From: Candidatus Methylobacter oryzae | GTDB lineage: Bacteria; Pseudomonadota; Gammaproteobacteria; Methylococcales; Methylomonadaceae | Length of the DNA: 64,000 nucleotides | Reading direction: 5' to 3' | Assembly: GCF_003994235.2 (NCBI RefSeq) | Contig: NZ_RYFG02000113.1 | Coordinates: 1-64,000 of the forward strand | Shown: in pieces, positions 39,144 through 48,888 of the stretch | Layout of the letters: each line of letters opens with the position of its first letter | Numbering within the stretch: the first letter of the stretch is position 1 | Position numbers and translations under genes: made by a program | Notes under the pieces: model-generated | The model's input: the letters and a program-made list of their open reading frames with translations, nothing else | The model's database searches: none | Told to the model about the DNA's origin: nothing

Positions 39144-42100
39144 TTATTTTTCTTCTTGTGGGTTTAACCATGGAAAATCGGTAATGCCGTTCCAGGTTTT
39201 TTGAAATAATCCATCGTTTTTATGCATCGGAATAATTTCCGCTTCGCCCCAAGCGCCTTTTACCAAGTATTGGGAACCAAAGAAAAAACCTTCCTGGTCT
39301 TTTCCCGTCAAAGACCGCCCAACCAAGGCCGCTACTTTACCCATAATTGTACCAGCAATAGGCACCGCATCGGCACTTTTAGGCGTGACGTTGATAATAT
39401 GATCAACAGTCTGATTGACAAGATCGGTATCGCCGCTGATGACGATTTTCGCCGGCACTGCATCGACGACTAAATTGTGAGTCGACGCCACTCCGTTCGC
39501 TAAATCAAAATGGCCTTTGATGCTGTTAAACGTCAAGCCTTCTTCATAAACATCGCTAAAATCAAGCTGTGCACGTTTTACCCACTGTGCCAGCGCCAGC
39601 ACGCCCAATAACCTGCCGAACCCGGGTTCGATGCTTAAGATTCGCCCGTTCTTCAAATTAATGTCCACCTGGCCTTTCAGGCTTGCCAGCGAGAATTGAT
39701 AAGGAGCCGCATTCCAATCAACACTGAAATCGGCAGCAGCGCTAGTCTCGCTCAAATCCTTGGTAATCCCCAAGTTTGACAACATTTGCCCGGCAAGGGG
39801 CACTTCGAGATGTCCTTGGGCGTGAGTTATCGAATGCCCGCCCCTGGTTTGCCAGTCGCCGGACGCGACCAGCTTTTGCTTTTCTCCGGTCAATTCCACA
39901 TTTCTGAAACGCATGCCGCCCGGTATGCGTTCGGTTGCCAATGATAACCGCCCTAAGTCGATCGACTGCCATAATGTTTTATTACTGGTGATCGTCAATA
40001 AAGGGGTCGTCTCGGCCGATAATACTTGCGAGTCGGCAGCATCTTTCGATTGTATTTGCTTTAACGCCGAAATATCCAGTGAATCCATGTTCAGGCTGAT
40101 CCTGCCAGTACTCTGGAAGTCGGAGGGAATTTTGACGCTTCCCTTTGCAAACGAACTGGCGATAGCCCCCTCCCAGAAGTTACTGCTGCGTTTCAAGTCC
40201 AGGCCAAAAGCGCCTATATCAGTCTTGTTCCACAACGCATGATCGCTATGAATTTTCAACGCAATAACATTGTCACCGGCGCCTTGAACCGTTGCCAAGC
40301 CTAACCAGTCTTGCAAGGCTAAGCGATCACGGTTGATTTCCAGCTTTACTCCTGCTGCCTGAGACTGAGCGACCTCCCCGGTTCCGACCAAGAAACTCCC
40401 CGAATACAGATTTTTTTTAACCGTATCCAGTTGCATCGCCGCTTTGACTTTATTGTCGTAATTCAACAGTACCGGCAATAACTGCTCATCGTTTAAGTTA
40501 AACGTCAACGACAACGGCATGATTTGTTCCTTAGTTTTAGCCAAGGACGGCGGTAAATCCAAAGATACGCCGAACAAAGTTGATTCGACAAGCAGTTCCG
40601 GAGCAACATTATCATAGGGCAACGCCAGCTTTAGCCGGTAGTCCGCAGCACCGGCCGCGATTTTCCACCAAGGCATAGCGAATTGTCGCTGTAAGTCGTC
40701 AACGCCAACGCTCCCCTCGACATTGACGACGGTTTCGTCAACCGAACTTCCAATATTGATTTGTATCGGGTGATTCAAAGCCGCTGCCTGAATGGTGTCG
40801 CTAAAAATTCCCTGCTCATTGAATTTGAGATCGCCGCTAATTTTGCTGACCGGCAGATCGAGAGACTTTACAGTTAATTTGGCGTCTTTCAGCCGAGCCA
40901 TCCCATCGACTTTGGTTGGCGCACCATCAATTAAAGGAATTTTAAGATCCAGCGTTACTTGAGTATGTCCTTGCGGAGCAATAGCTTCCAGCAGTGAATC
41001 TACCGGCGAACTCAACGGGGTCTGCTGCATAAAGGCCAAGACCTGGTCAATTCCGCCTTCGGCCTCGCCCTTAATCAGCACATGTTTGCTGTTATTTAAA
41101 TCCGGAATAGTCACTTCCGCTTGTTTAATCGCAACCTTCGCCGCGGCAGCTGCCGGCAGTCTTGCATCCTCCCTGGCGATACCGGATTGTCCTTGCAGCA
41201 CATTAACCTTAAGGCCTTCCTGCGAAAACATAACTTCGGCGTTCATGCCGCTTATATGGGGCCATTCGGGAGCATATGACAACTCGAATTGCTCGCCACT
41301 GAATACGGCTTCGAAAACACCGGGGGCGGTATTAAACGGAAAATCGCTCAAATTACCGTAAACCAGCAAACCGCCGTTGGCGATGTTGCCGCGGATAAAC
41401 GCATGGTCCAGCCAACTAACGACATCTTTATCCATAATACCCACAGGATAAAAATGTGAAACTTGAGTTGCATCGCCGGCGAATGAACTCTGTAAGTCCA
41501 TAAAAACGGGCTTGGCTGTTTTAGGAATATCGACCCGAAACTTGGTTTTGCTTTGAAAACTCAAGGAATCCAGATCAATCGCTGTGCCGGATATAGACCA
41601 GACATTTTCATCTTGCCGCCAATTTAACAGGCCTTGAAGACGATCAATCGGCAGCACTTCACGAAACAGTTCCGGCGCCGTTAACCGGCCCTCTTTAGTT
41701 TGGAGCGTAATAGTCCCCTGTTTTTCATTGCCTTTTATCTGCCCGGTCAAATTCTCTATGCCGGGAACGGACAATAAGGGGGCAATGCCGATGTTGGCAA
41801 AACTACCGTTCAACGCAAGCGATTTCATATCCAGATCGGCAAACAGCGAGAAACGCCCCAACATTCCTTGTACCTGGGCTTGAGCCAGCAAGTTAGCCTG
41901 TTTGTCCGGCAATGGCATAAAAAACTGCGCCAGCTTAGACGCTTGCTGCAAATCCAAGCGTTCGACATACAACGCTAATTTGTGTAACGCATTGTCGTCC
42001 ATGCGCTGCCCGGAAACGCTGAATATCGCATCAGTCCACTTTTTAACAGCGCTTTGGGGATTATCCTGGTTTCCCAGCGAAAAGTCGTTTACATCGAGTT

Positions 42101-43025
42101 GCCATTGCTTACCGGCACCGATTAGTGCCCAATGAAGGCGGGTTTTCAACTGTTTGGCAAAAAGCTCTCGCTTGTCTTTCCGGGCTAATGCCAGTTGCTG
42201 AATCTGTGCATCAACATCCATCGACACCAGTTCCGATTGCCGCCAATCGCCCCAAATTTTAAAAGTTCCAGTGCCGTTATCGATATGTATCCGCTCACCA
42301 ACCGAAGTTTGAGCGAGCACGGCCAATTCGGGCAACAACAAGGATTGGCCCTCTATGTAAGCACGCCCCTGAATAGTTGAGGGCTCAAAAACATTGCCGC
42401 TAAAATCCATTGAAACCCTTAAGGTATCGCCGATTTTTTGGGGCAATTTCATCAACACGTTGAGCCGATGATGCTCTCCCAAATTACTGAGCGCCAAATC
42501 GACCTGATTAAATACCAGTGGCCGGCCGTTGCCTGTTTTTTCGTCCAGCCAAGTAATTTCGCTTTGCAATACCTCGTATTTTCTGCCCTGTAAAAGCCAA
42601 TCCGGTTGCCCGTCGCCGGATTTTATGCCGACAATAGCAACACTACCGTCCCGTTGCCGTCTAATGGATAGTTTGGCACCCACCAAAGTGACCCAGGACG
42701 AAGCCAGCAAGTCTCTGCTAGCCAGCATATCCAATAAATTAATTCCCAAACGGATCTCATTAAACTGGATAGCGGGCTTTTCGCTGCCGGTAGAAGCGAC
42801 AGCTATATCTTTCAACACCAGCTCCGGATTAAATCCGCGCATCTTTGCACCCAAGCGGCCTATAGTTACCGGATTGCCGACAACTGTGCCGATGTTGACC
42901 GCTAAATTGGATTTATAGCGCTCAATCTCCGACAATAGCAGGCGTACGCCGGTCAAGCCGATAGCTGCTGCGATTAAAGTCCAGAAAATAAGATGACGCG
43001 TGGCACGCGTAATATGATGGATCAC
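39144..43025 (-). CDS. yhdP: YhdP-like AsmA-family envelope protein
   Basis: This very long protein (1293 aa) has one N-terminal TM (about 14-30) and a long periplasmic part with repeating beta-strand patterns typical of AsmA-like/YhdP bridge proteins, which help move phospholipids toward the outer membrane. The C-terminal KNGRILSIEPGFGRLLGVLAL is a family hallmark. It lies between rng and the amidase, as in E. coli (rng-yhdP-tldD). Confidence 0.92.
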   Translation of the reverse strand: MIHHITRATRHLIFWTLIAAAIGLTGVRLLLSEIERYKSNLAVNIGTVVGNPVTIGRLGAKMRGFNPELVLKDIAVASTGSEKPAIQFNEIRLGINLLDMLASRDLLASSWVTLVGAKLSIRRQRDGSVAIVGIKSGDGQPDWLLQGRKYEVLQSEITWLDEKTGNGRPLVFNQVDLALSNLGEHHRLNVLMKLPQKIGDTLRVSMDFSGNVFEPSTIQGRAYIEGQSLLLPELAVLAQTSVGERIHIDNGTGTFKIWGDWRQSELVSMDVDAQIQQLALARKDKRELFAKQLKTRLHWALIGAGKQWQLDVNDFSLGNQDNPQSAVKKWTDAIFSVSGQRMDDNALHKLALYVERLDLQQASKLAQFFMPLPDKQANLLAQAQVQGMLGRFSLFADLDMKSLALNGSFANIGIAPLLSVPGIENLTGQIKGNEKQGTITLQTKEGRLTAPELFREVLPIDRLQGLLNWRQDENVWSISGTAIDLDSLSFQSKTKFRVDIPKTAKPVFMDLQSSFAGDATQVSHFYPVGIMDKDVVSWLDHAFIRGNIANGGLLVYGNLSDFPFNTAPGVFEAVFSGEQFELSYAPEWPHISGMNAEVMFSQEGLKVNVLQGQSGIAREDARLPAAAAAKVAIKQAEVTIPDLNNSKHVLIKGEAEGGIDQVLAFMQQTPLSSPVDSLLEAIAPQGHTQVTLDLKIPLIDGAPTKVDGMARLKDAKLTVKSLDLPVSKISGDLKFNEQGIFSDTIQAAALNHPIQINIGSSVDETVVNVEGSVGVDDLQRQFAMPWWKIAAGAADYRLKLALPYDNVAPELLVESTLFGVSLDLPPSLAKTKEQIMPLSLTFNLNDEQLLPVLLNYDNKVKAAMQLDTVKKNLYSGSFLVGTGEVAQSQAAGVKLEINRDRLALQDWLGLATVQGAGDNVIALKIHSDHALWNKTDIGAFGLDLKRSSNFWEGAIASSFAKGSVKIPSDFQSTGRISLNMDSLDISALKQIQSKDAADSQVLSAETTPLLTITSNKTLWQSIDLGRLSLATERIPGGMRFRNVELTGEKQKLVASGDWQTRGGHSITHAQGHLEVPLAGQMLSNLGITKDLSETSAAADFSVDWNAAPYQFSLASLKGQVDINLKNGRILSIEPGFGRLLGVLALAQWVKRAQLDFSDVYEEGLTFNSIKGHFDLANGVASTHNLVVDAVPAKIVISGDTDLVNQTVDHIINVTPKSADAVPIAGTIMGKVAALVGRSLTGKDQEGFFFGSQYLVKGAWGEAEIIPMHKNDGLFQKTWNGITDFPWLNPQEEK

Positions 43026-43098
43026 TAAGAAAGTTAAATCAGTATTTCGTATTTGTCACTACAGACAAATACTCAGCAATTATAAAAATAAGAAACTA

Positions 43099-43314
43099 TT
43101 GTCCACGGAAGACACGAAAAAAAACACAGCCATTATAAAGCTGAGTTGAGCTGCCGGTCTGCTCAAACAAAACTTATGCCCTTTGGGTATAAAGTTGCCA
43201 TACAACCACTCATTCCGGAAAGAAAGCAGTTACATCTAACTTGATACAGCCATGCTGTTGAAGGTCTTGCCGGTTAAAAAGCCTTTTCGTGCTTTTTGCG
43301 TATTTCGTGGACAA
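43099..43314. repeat. Inverted-repeat-bounded intergenic element
   Basis: TTGTCCACGGAAGACACGAA (from about 43099) recurs inverted near 43281-43314 as TTGTCCACGAAATACGC in reverse complement. The 215 bp between include copy G. No gene is visible in the 341-bp gap between yhdP and rng. Confidence 0.45.
43137..43193. repeat. Interspersed palindromic repeat, copy G
   Basis: The unit AAAGCTGAGTTGAGCTGCCG...TATGCCCTTTGGGTATAA matches copies D-F and lies between rng and yhdP. Confidence 0.8.
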
Positions 43315-43366
43315 GATTAAGCTGACGAATCCGGATGCCTCAAGACGCTATCGCGTGCTTTATGCA

Positions 43367-44821
43367 CTAAAGCAACACCACATCATACTGCTCCTGATTG
43401 TATTCGGCTTCAGCCCTGAACTTGATGCGTACGCTTAAAAAAACTTCCAGTTCAGCCAGCATATCGGCCTCTTCATCAAGCAGCATCTCCACGACTTCAT
43501 TGGAGGCCAAAACCAATATCTTTTGAACCTTGTACTGTCTGACTTCGCGGATAATCTCCCGGAATATTTCCAGGCACATCGATTCGGGCGTCTTCAACAC
43601 CCCGCGGCCGCCGCAGGCTCTGCAAGGCTCGCAGAGTATATGCTCCAAACTTTCCCGCGTTCTTTTACGCGTCATTTCGACCAAGCCCAGTACCGATACC
43701 TCGGTGATATTGGTTTTTGCGTGATCTTTTTCCAGATGCCGCTCAAATGCCTGCAACACTTGTTTTTTATGATCTTCGCTCTGCATATCGATAAAATCGA
43801 TGATGATGATGCCGCCCAAATTCCTGAGCCGAAGCTGCCGGGAAATCGTCTGCGCCGCTTCGAGGTTGGTCTTGAAAATAGTTTCTTCGAGGTTGCGTCC
43901 GCCGACATAGCCGCCGGTATTGACATCGACAGTCGTCATCGATTCGGTCTGGTCGAATACCAAGTGCCCGCCCGATTTCAGGTTGACTTTGCGGTCCAGC
44001 GCTTTCTGGATTTCATCCTCAACACTGTAAATATCGAATACCGGACATTCGCCGGTGTAATGCTCGATTACCGGCACAATTTCCGGCACAAAAATTTCCG
44101 CAAATTCAACCAGGCGCAGATAGGTTTCTCTTGAGTCCACCCGCACTCTCTCAATACCTTCCCGGTATAAATCTCTTAATGTCCTAATACTCAGCGGTAA
44201 ATCTTTATGGATAAATTGCTTGGGCTTGGCGTTGGCGATCTTGGCTGCAATGGACTCCCACAATTTCAGCAAAAATGTCATATCGGCAATTAATACCGAC
44301 TCATCAACGCACTCTGCCGCTGTTCTCGCGATAAATCCGCCGCATTGATACTCGGCCCTGAATGCATCCAGGCAAGCTCTTAACCGGGCTCTTTCCGTCT
44401 CGCATTCAATGCGCTGAGACACGCCGGAATTATGCGCATAAGGCATATAAACCTGGAAACGCGACGGTATCGATATTTCCGTGGTTAAGCGCGCGCCTTT
44501 GCTGCCTATGGGGTCTTTGACCACCTGCACGATAATATGTTGACCTTCGTGCAGATAATGCTCGATGTTTTCAGAACCTTTCTTTTCCAGGTCCTTTGCG
44601 CACAAATCGGAAAGATGCAAGAAAGCCGCCCTGGGCAGGCCAATATCGACAAAAGCCGCCTGCATGCCGGGCAGGACCCGGCACACCTCACCTTTATAAA
44701 TGTTGCCGACTAATCCCCGCTGCCGGGTTCTCTCGATAATTAATTCCTGCAAGACGCCATTTTCAATAACCGCAACACGCGTCTCAGGCGGAGTAACGTT
44801 AATTAAAATTTCTTCACTCAT
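43367..44821 (-). CDS. rng: Ribonuclease G
   Basis: This 484-aa endoribonuclease matures 16S rRNA 5' ends and decays some mRNAs. An S1 domain lies near 35-125 (GNIYKGEVCRVLPGMQAAFVDIG). The catalytic segment is TTVDVNTGGYVG, and the zinc-link CEPCRACGGRG follows. Start overlaps maf by four bases. Confidence 0.97.
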   Translation of the reverse strand: MSEEILINVTPPETRVAVIENGVLQELIIERTRQRGLVGNIYKGEVCRVLPGMQAAFVDIGLPRAAFLHLSDLCAKDLEKKGSENIEHYLHEGQHIIVQVVKDPIGSKGARLTTEISIPSRFQVYMPYAHNSGVSQRIECETERARLRACLDAFRAEYQCGGFIARTAAECVDESVLIADMTFLLKLWESIAAKIANAKPKQFIHKDLPLSIRTLRDLYREGIERVRVDSRETYLRLVEFAEIFVPEIVPVIEHYTGECPVFDIYSVEDEIQKALDRKVNLKSGGHLVFDQTESMTTVDVNTGGYVGGRNLEETIFKTNLEAAQTISRQLRLRNLGGIIIIDFIDMQSEDHKKQVLQAFERHLEKDHAKTNITEVSVLGLVEMTRKRTRESLEHILCEPCRACGGRGVLKTPESMCLEIFREIIREVRQYKVQKILVLASNEVVEMLLDEEADMLAELEVFLSVRIKFRAEAEYNQEQYDVVLL

Positions 44822-45393
44822 TTGAAAAGACCTATGCCTTGCCTGGATAAAAGTTCCGCTGTTTCAAATAACGGCAGGCCGACCACACCGGAAAAGCTGC
44901 CGCTAATCGACTCTACAAATACGCCCCCCAAACCTTGAATAGCATAACTACCGGCTTTATCGGCCGGTTCGCCGCTGTGCCAATAAGCTTCTATTTCGCA
45001 TTCCGTTAAGAACCTGAAAGTCACCTCGGTAATGCTCACAGCCTGACCATGCTCCCGCCCCCTGAGCGAAACCGCACTATAAACCCGGTGCATTCTACCG
45101 GATAGCAACCTCAACATCGCCAACGCATCGTCCCGGTCTTTGGGCTTGCCCATGATCAAGTTGTCCAGTACGACTGCGGTATCGGCCGCCAAAACCGGAA
45201 GGCTGTCGCCCAACCGGGCGACGCATGCCGCCGATTTCTCGGCAGCCAACCGCTGCACATAATCCAGCGGCGCTTCACTAGGTAGCGGCGTTTCATCGAT
45301 GTCGACCGGACTGGCTTTATAAGCAACCTTAATCTGATCCAACAATTCCATACGGCGAGGAGACGCTGAGGCAAGAATGATCTGCACAGTCAT
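44818..45393 (-). CDS. maf: Maf-family nucleotide pyrophosphatase
   Basis: This 191-aa house-cleaning enzyme (YhdE-type dTTP/UTP pyrophosphatase) has the SASPRRMELL start motif, ADTAVVLDN and the KAGSYAIQGLGG loop. It overlaps rlmH by one base and rng by four, forming rlmH-maf-rng. Confidence 0.95.
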   Translation of the reverse strand: MTVQIILASASPRRMELLDQIKVAYKASPVDIDETPLPSEAPLDYVQRLAAEKSAACVARLGDSLPVLAADTAVVLDNLIMGKPKDRDDALAMLRLLSGRMHRVYSAVSLRGREHGQAVSITEVTFRFLTECEIEAYWHSGEPADKAGSYAIQGLGGVFVESISGSFSGVVGLPLFETAELLSRQGIGLFK

Positions 45394-45860
45394 TAACGAT
45401 GATAGGGATGGTTATGAAGAATACTCCAAGCGCGATAGAGTTGCTCGGCAACAACAATACGCACCAGCGGATGCGGAAATGTCAGCTTGGACAAACTCCA
45501 TGATTCCCGCGCCAGTTGTTTGACCGACTCGGCCAAGCCTTCGGGCCCTCCAATCAGCAATGAAACATGCTGTCCGCTTTCTTGCCAGCGCTGCATCGCT
45601 TGCGCCAATTCAGGTGTCGTCCAGGGTTTGCCGGGAATATCTAAAGTGACAATATGGGTATTTTGAGGGATTGCCGCAAGCATCCGTTCTCCTTCCTCTT
45701 TAACAATCCGGGCAACATCACTGTTCTTGGTTCGTTTGCCGGGCGTAATTTCCTTAAGCACCAACTCGCACTCGCGGGGTAAACGTTTGGCATACTCGTC
45801 GTAGCCCTGCTGCACCCAGCCGGGCATACGGTTTCCTACTGAAATTAGATTTATCTGCAT
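45393..45860 (-). CDS. rlmH: 23S rRNA pseudouridine-1915 N3-methyltransferase RlmH
   Basis: This 155-aa SPOUT methyltransferase has [13 protein letters not shown] and the C-terminal LPHPLVRI-like [21 protein letters not shown] chose the ATG at 45860, giving the usual length; the upstream frame is not conserved in type. Confidence 0.97.
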   Translation of the reverse strand: MQINLISVGNRMPGWVQQGYDEYAKRLPRECELVLKEITPGKRTKNSDVARIVKEEGERMLAAIPQNTHIVTLDIPGKPWTTPELAQAMQRWQESGQHVSLLIGGPEGLAESVKQLARESWSLSKLTFPHPLVRIVVAEQLYRAWSILHNHPYHR

Positions 45861-46002
45861 GCGGTGCAGCATACAGAGAACAGGCTTCCGATGCAATGGA
45901 GTCAAATAATAGTCATATTTCGCAATGAAAATAGCTTACGAAAAACTTAAGTAATAGACGAATCAGCCGCTATATTGGCAAACCGATACAGGAGTAATTA
46001 CC

Positions 46003-46632
46003 GTGAACATTAAATCCTCACTCAGCAAGCTTGCAATGCATAGATCCTTACTTGCGGCAGCCGGAGTAGCCATCAGCTTACTAATGACTGCTTGCACCAC
46101 AACTACGGCAGCCAAAGCGCCGCCAATGGCGTTTCCGCCGTATAAGACCTTAAGTGCCGTGGGCTATGGCACTGTCGAAAAGAGCGATCGCTATTCACGC
46201 TCGCAGATTAAATTGATGGCGATGAGAGCATCCAAAATGGACGCTTACAGAAGCTTAGCCGAGCAGCTTAATGGCCTTCAATTACGCGGGCAAACTACCG
46301 TCGAAGACGCGGAAGTTACTCATGACAATTACCAAGTTTATCTTAATGCTTATTTACGCGGAGCCAGGGTAAAAAGAACTTCGGCTATCGGCAGCGATAT
46401 TTACGCAGGAGATGATACTTTTGAAACCGTCGTGGAACTTGATTTAACGCCAAGATTTTATGAATGCATTAATGGTCCTAGCGAATCGATTAACCAGTGC
46501 CTTCAACAAGGCCTGGAAAATCCGGCGCCTACTGTTAGCCACAACTCATCTACTGTATCGAGTATTGGTTCGGAATGCCATTCCACTGATTGCTACAGCT
46601 ACCCTAAGAGCAAAGGTTTTAGCCCAAAATAA
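46003..46632 (+). CDS. LPP20/FlgP-like lipoprotein
   Basis: This 209-aa lipoprotein has a lipobox (LLMTAC, C31) and an LPP20-type domain (KLMAMRASKMDAYRSLAEQLNG and VYLNAYLRGARV). Its place before flgT points to FlgP, an outer-membrane ring component of some flagella. The start is GTG with AGGAG upstream. The serine- and cysteine-rich C-terminal tail is unusual. Confidence 0.8.
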   Translation: MNIKSSLSKLAMHRSLLAAAGVAISLLMTACTTTTAAKAPPMAFPPYKTLSAVGYGTVEKSDRYSRSQIKLMAMRASKMDAYRSLAEQLNGLQLRGQTTVEDAEVTHDNYQVYLNAYLRGARVKRTSAIGSDIYAGDDTFETVVELDLTPRFYECINGPSESINQCLQQGLENPAPTVSHNSSTVSSIGSECHSTDCYSYPKSKGFSPK

Positions 46633-46769
46633 CCCGGCCGAAATTGCCCGAATAGTGGGTGTTGAATAAATTCGCACCCACAATTAGCTTTGAAAAATTA
46701 CCGCAAATAGCATCTAATGAAGCTTACAAGCTGTATCCAGTTTATTCAAAGACAAACCGGTTTTGATGA

Positions 46770-47990
46770 ATGGCAAAAATATTATTCAAATATATATGGG
46801 TGGCGTTTTTATTAACCCAGTCTTGCACCACTACTATTCAACCTCGGCCTAATACGGTAACTGTTGAAGGCCAGGCCGCCATTAATAAAAGCATGCCGCT
46901 ATTAGCCAGGAAACAAGCATTGCAGGACGCTATTCGTCAAGCCTCCATGCAATCATCGATTAATATTCACGGCCAAACTTTCGCCAATCAAAACAATATT
47001 TCGATAGACGCCGTTTCGATGCGTACGGCTGCTGCCGTCAGCAATACCAAGGTACTCAAGGAATGGACTACGGATAACATCTATCATGTTGTCGCGATGG
47101 TGGACTTGGTAGCGGATAACTCCTGCACGCCTCACCAGCGCAAGCGTATTATCGCAACAGCTTTCCCGCTAATTAAACAGGAACAAGTAACCGCCTACGA
47201 ATCGCAGGATTTAACTGGCGGCATTCCACGCGAACTTAATAATCATTTGATCGAATCCGGCGACTTTATAGGCAGTAATGCTACTAATATCAATCTATAT
47301 CCGAGGCCCGACTTAGCTCCGGAAATACAGGACCGCGCTGCTTACCGCCCTTCAAAAGTCATGCAAATCGCAACATCCAACGGTACCCAACTGGTACTGT
47401 CCGGCGTCATTAGGGATTTGGAGGTCGAATCGACTGAATATATGAGCGGCGCGGGCCCTTTGGCTTTTGCCAGGAGCTTGGCCCGGGAAGTCGTAGCCAG
47501 ACGCGGAATCGGCATTGATATTTATGTGCATGACGGCTTTACCGGCGCATTACTCTTCCAACAGCGTTATACCGACAGCGTCATAGGCGATGTATGGGTA
47601 CCGGCAACTTATACGGTAGGCAGCGAGCGCTTTAACTCTACCTCGACCGGCGAAAAAATCGCCAAAATCATAAATCAGGCAAGCTCGGATATTCGCCAAA
47701 CATTAAGTTGTTACCCTTTTACAACGCGCATTGTTGAAATTAAGGATGACAAGGTATTTATTGATGCCGGCGCTCAGGAAAGACTTAATGTCGGAGATCA
47801 ACTAGTCGTTTATAGTACCGGCGGCGATGACTTAAATATCGATGGCGGTCTCAGCTTCATAGGTAGAGACAAGCAACCTGCCGGCGTGTTAACGATCATG
47901 ACTGTAATGCCCCGTTACTCGATTGGACGCTTGGAAGCTCCTGCGCGCGATCTGGGCGTCAGGATTGGAGACTGGGTAAAATCCTGGTAA
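46770..47990 (+). CDS. flgT: Flagellar assembly protein FlgT
   Basis: This 406-aa protein has an N-terminal signal (possible lipid attachment C19), an LPP20-like N domain (ARKQALQDAIRQAS), a middle domain and a C-terminal domain (KVFIDAGAQERLNVGDQLVVYS). In Vibrio, FlgT forms the H-ring around the flagellar LP ring and aids stator assembly. Confidence 0.85.
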   Translation: MAKILFKYIWVAFLLTQSCTTTIQPRPNTVTVEGQAAINKSMPLLARKQALQDAIRQASMQSSINIHGQTFANQNNISIDAVSMRTAAAVSNTKVLKEWTTDNIYHVVAMVDLVADNSCTPHQRKRIIATAFPLIKQEQVTAYESQDLTGGIPRELNNHLIESGDFIGSNATNINLYPRPDLAPEIQDRAAYRPSKVMQIATSNGTQLVLSGVIRDLEVESTEYMSGAGPLAFARSLAREVVARRGIGIDIYVHDGFTGALLFQQRYTDSVIGDVWVPATYTVGSERFNSTSTGEKIAKIINQASSDIRQTLSCYPFTTRIVEIKDDKVFIDAGAQERLNVGDQLVVYSTGGDDLNIDGGLSFIGRDKQPAGVLTIMTVMPRYSIGRLEAPARDLGVRIGDWVKSW

Positions 47991-48018
47991 ACATCCGGCT
48001 TCAAGTTAGCCTTGCCAT

Positions 48019-48041
48019 ATATATAGCTTTAGGCTATATAT
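48019..48041. promoter_or_regulatory. Perfect AT-rich palindrome upstream of fliW
   Basis: Arms ATATATAGC/GCTATATAT with loop TTTAG lie 28 bp after flgT and 33 bp before fliW. It could be an operator or transcript hairpin. Confidence 0.4.
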
Positions 48042-48074
48042 TTGCACTTACATCCACCTTTACCAGAGTTCATT

Positions 48075-48530
48075 ATGGAAATTAAATCAAATTTTTTCGG
48101 CGAACAATCCATCGATCCCAGCACTATTATCAGCTTTCCTAACGGAATCCCAGGTTTTGAAGACCAGGGCCGTTTCAAGCTATTCCATCAGGAGGGCCAG
48201 AACCCACTTATTTTCTGGCTACAATCTCTAGACGATGAATCCTTGGTATTTTCAGTTGCACTTCCGTCTGCCTTCAATATCAATTACAACTTTGTTTTAA
48301 GCGACGAAGAAGTCTCTACCCTAGGAATTGAAGATGCGACAGACGCGCTTATCCTGATAATTCTACATAAAGACGAATCCGAGCAGCCTACCATTAAAGG
48401 CTCCATCAAATCTCCACTGGTAATCAATAGCGTCAAAAGAATAGGCCTGCAAAAAGTGCTTGTTCAAGTAGAACAAAGCATAACGCTGACCGACGTTAGC
48501 AATGAAATTAATCTTTCTGAAAGCGCCTAA
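48075..48530 (+). CDS. fliW: Flagellar assembly factor FliW
   Basis: This 151-aa protein has ISFPNGIPGFED and LIILHKDESEQPTIKGSIKSPLVIN. It binds flagellin and the regulator CsrA in other bacteria, coupling flagellin levels to translation. I chose the ATG at 48075. No csrA or fliC lies next to it. Confidence 0.93.
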   Translation: MEIKSNFFGEQSIDPSTIISFPNGIPGFEDQGRFKLFHQEGQNPLIFWLQSLDDESLVFSVALPSAFNINYNFVLSDEEVSTLGIEDATDALILIILHKDESEQPTIKGSIKSPLVINSVKRIGLQKVLVQVEQSITLTDVSNEINLSESA

Positions 48531-48888
48531 AGCCAGTAGCTGGCAAATATCTCTTTTAACCAGGGAACCTATTTAACTTTAACTGTAATTTACTGCCGCG
48601 TTTTGGCGGCAGTTCTTACTTACCAGGATGCGCAGGCATAAACCCAGAACCAAGTACCCCCCCTTAATGGCTAAGCATTGCTGAATGATGATTTCCGGAA
48701 AAACTACCCGTTCGAGCAATCATACAACCGAAAAAACAGCATGGCCAACTCTATCAAGCTGACCATGCATGCAAGAAGAATGACCTGAAAAATTAATATC
48801 TTTCAGGCCATTAAGATGGGAATGTTGTTACACGTATAATTATCGAACTGGAACTGCCAGACGATCAATACAAAACAAGGCGCTACCC
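48531..48888. other. Convergent intergenic region with one hairpin
   Basis: The only clear structure is a perfect hairpin ACTGCCGC/GCGGCAGT (48592-48613) followed by TCTTACTT, a weak terminator for fliW. A smaller CCTGAAA/TTTCAGG stem lies near 48787-48808 before the pyk end. No gene is seen. Confidence 0.45.

Noticed and set aside
45961-46002. Sigma-54 promoter before the flgP-like gene
   Set aside because: TTGGCAAACCGATACA has a GG but lacks the required GC of the -12 element.
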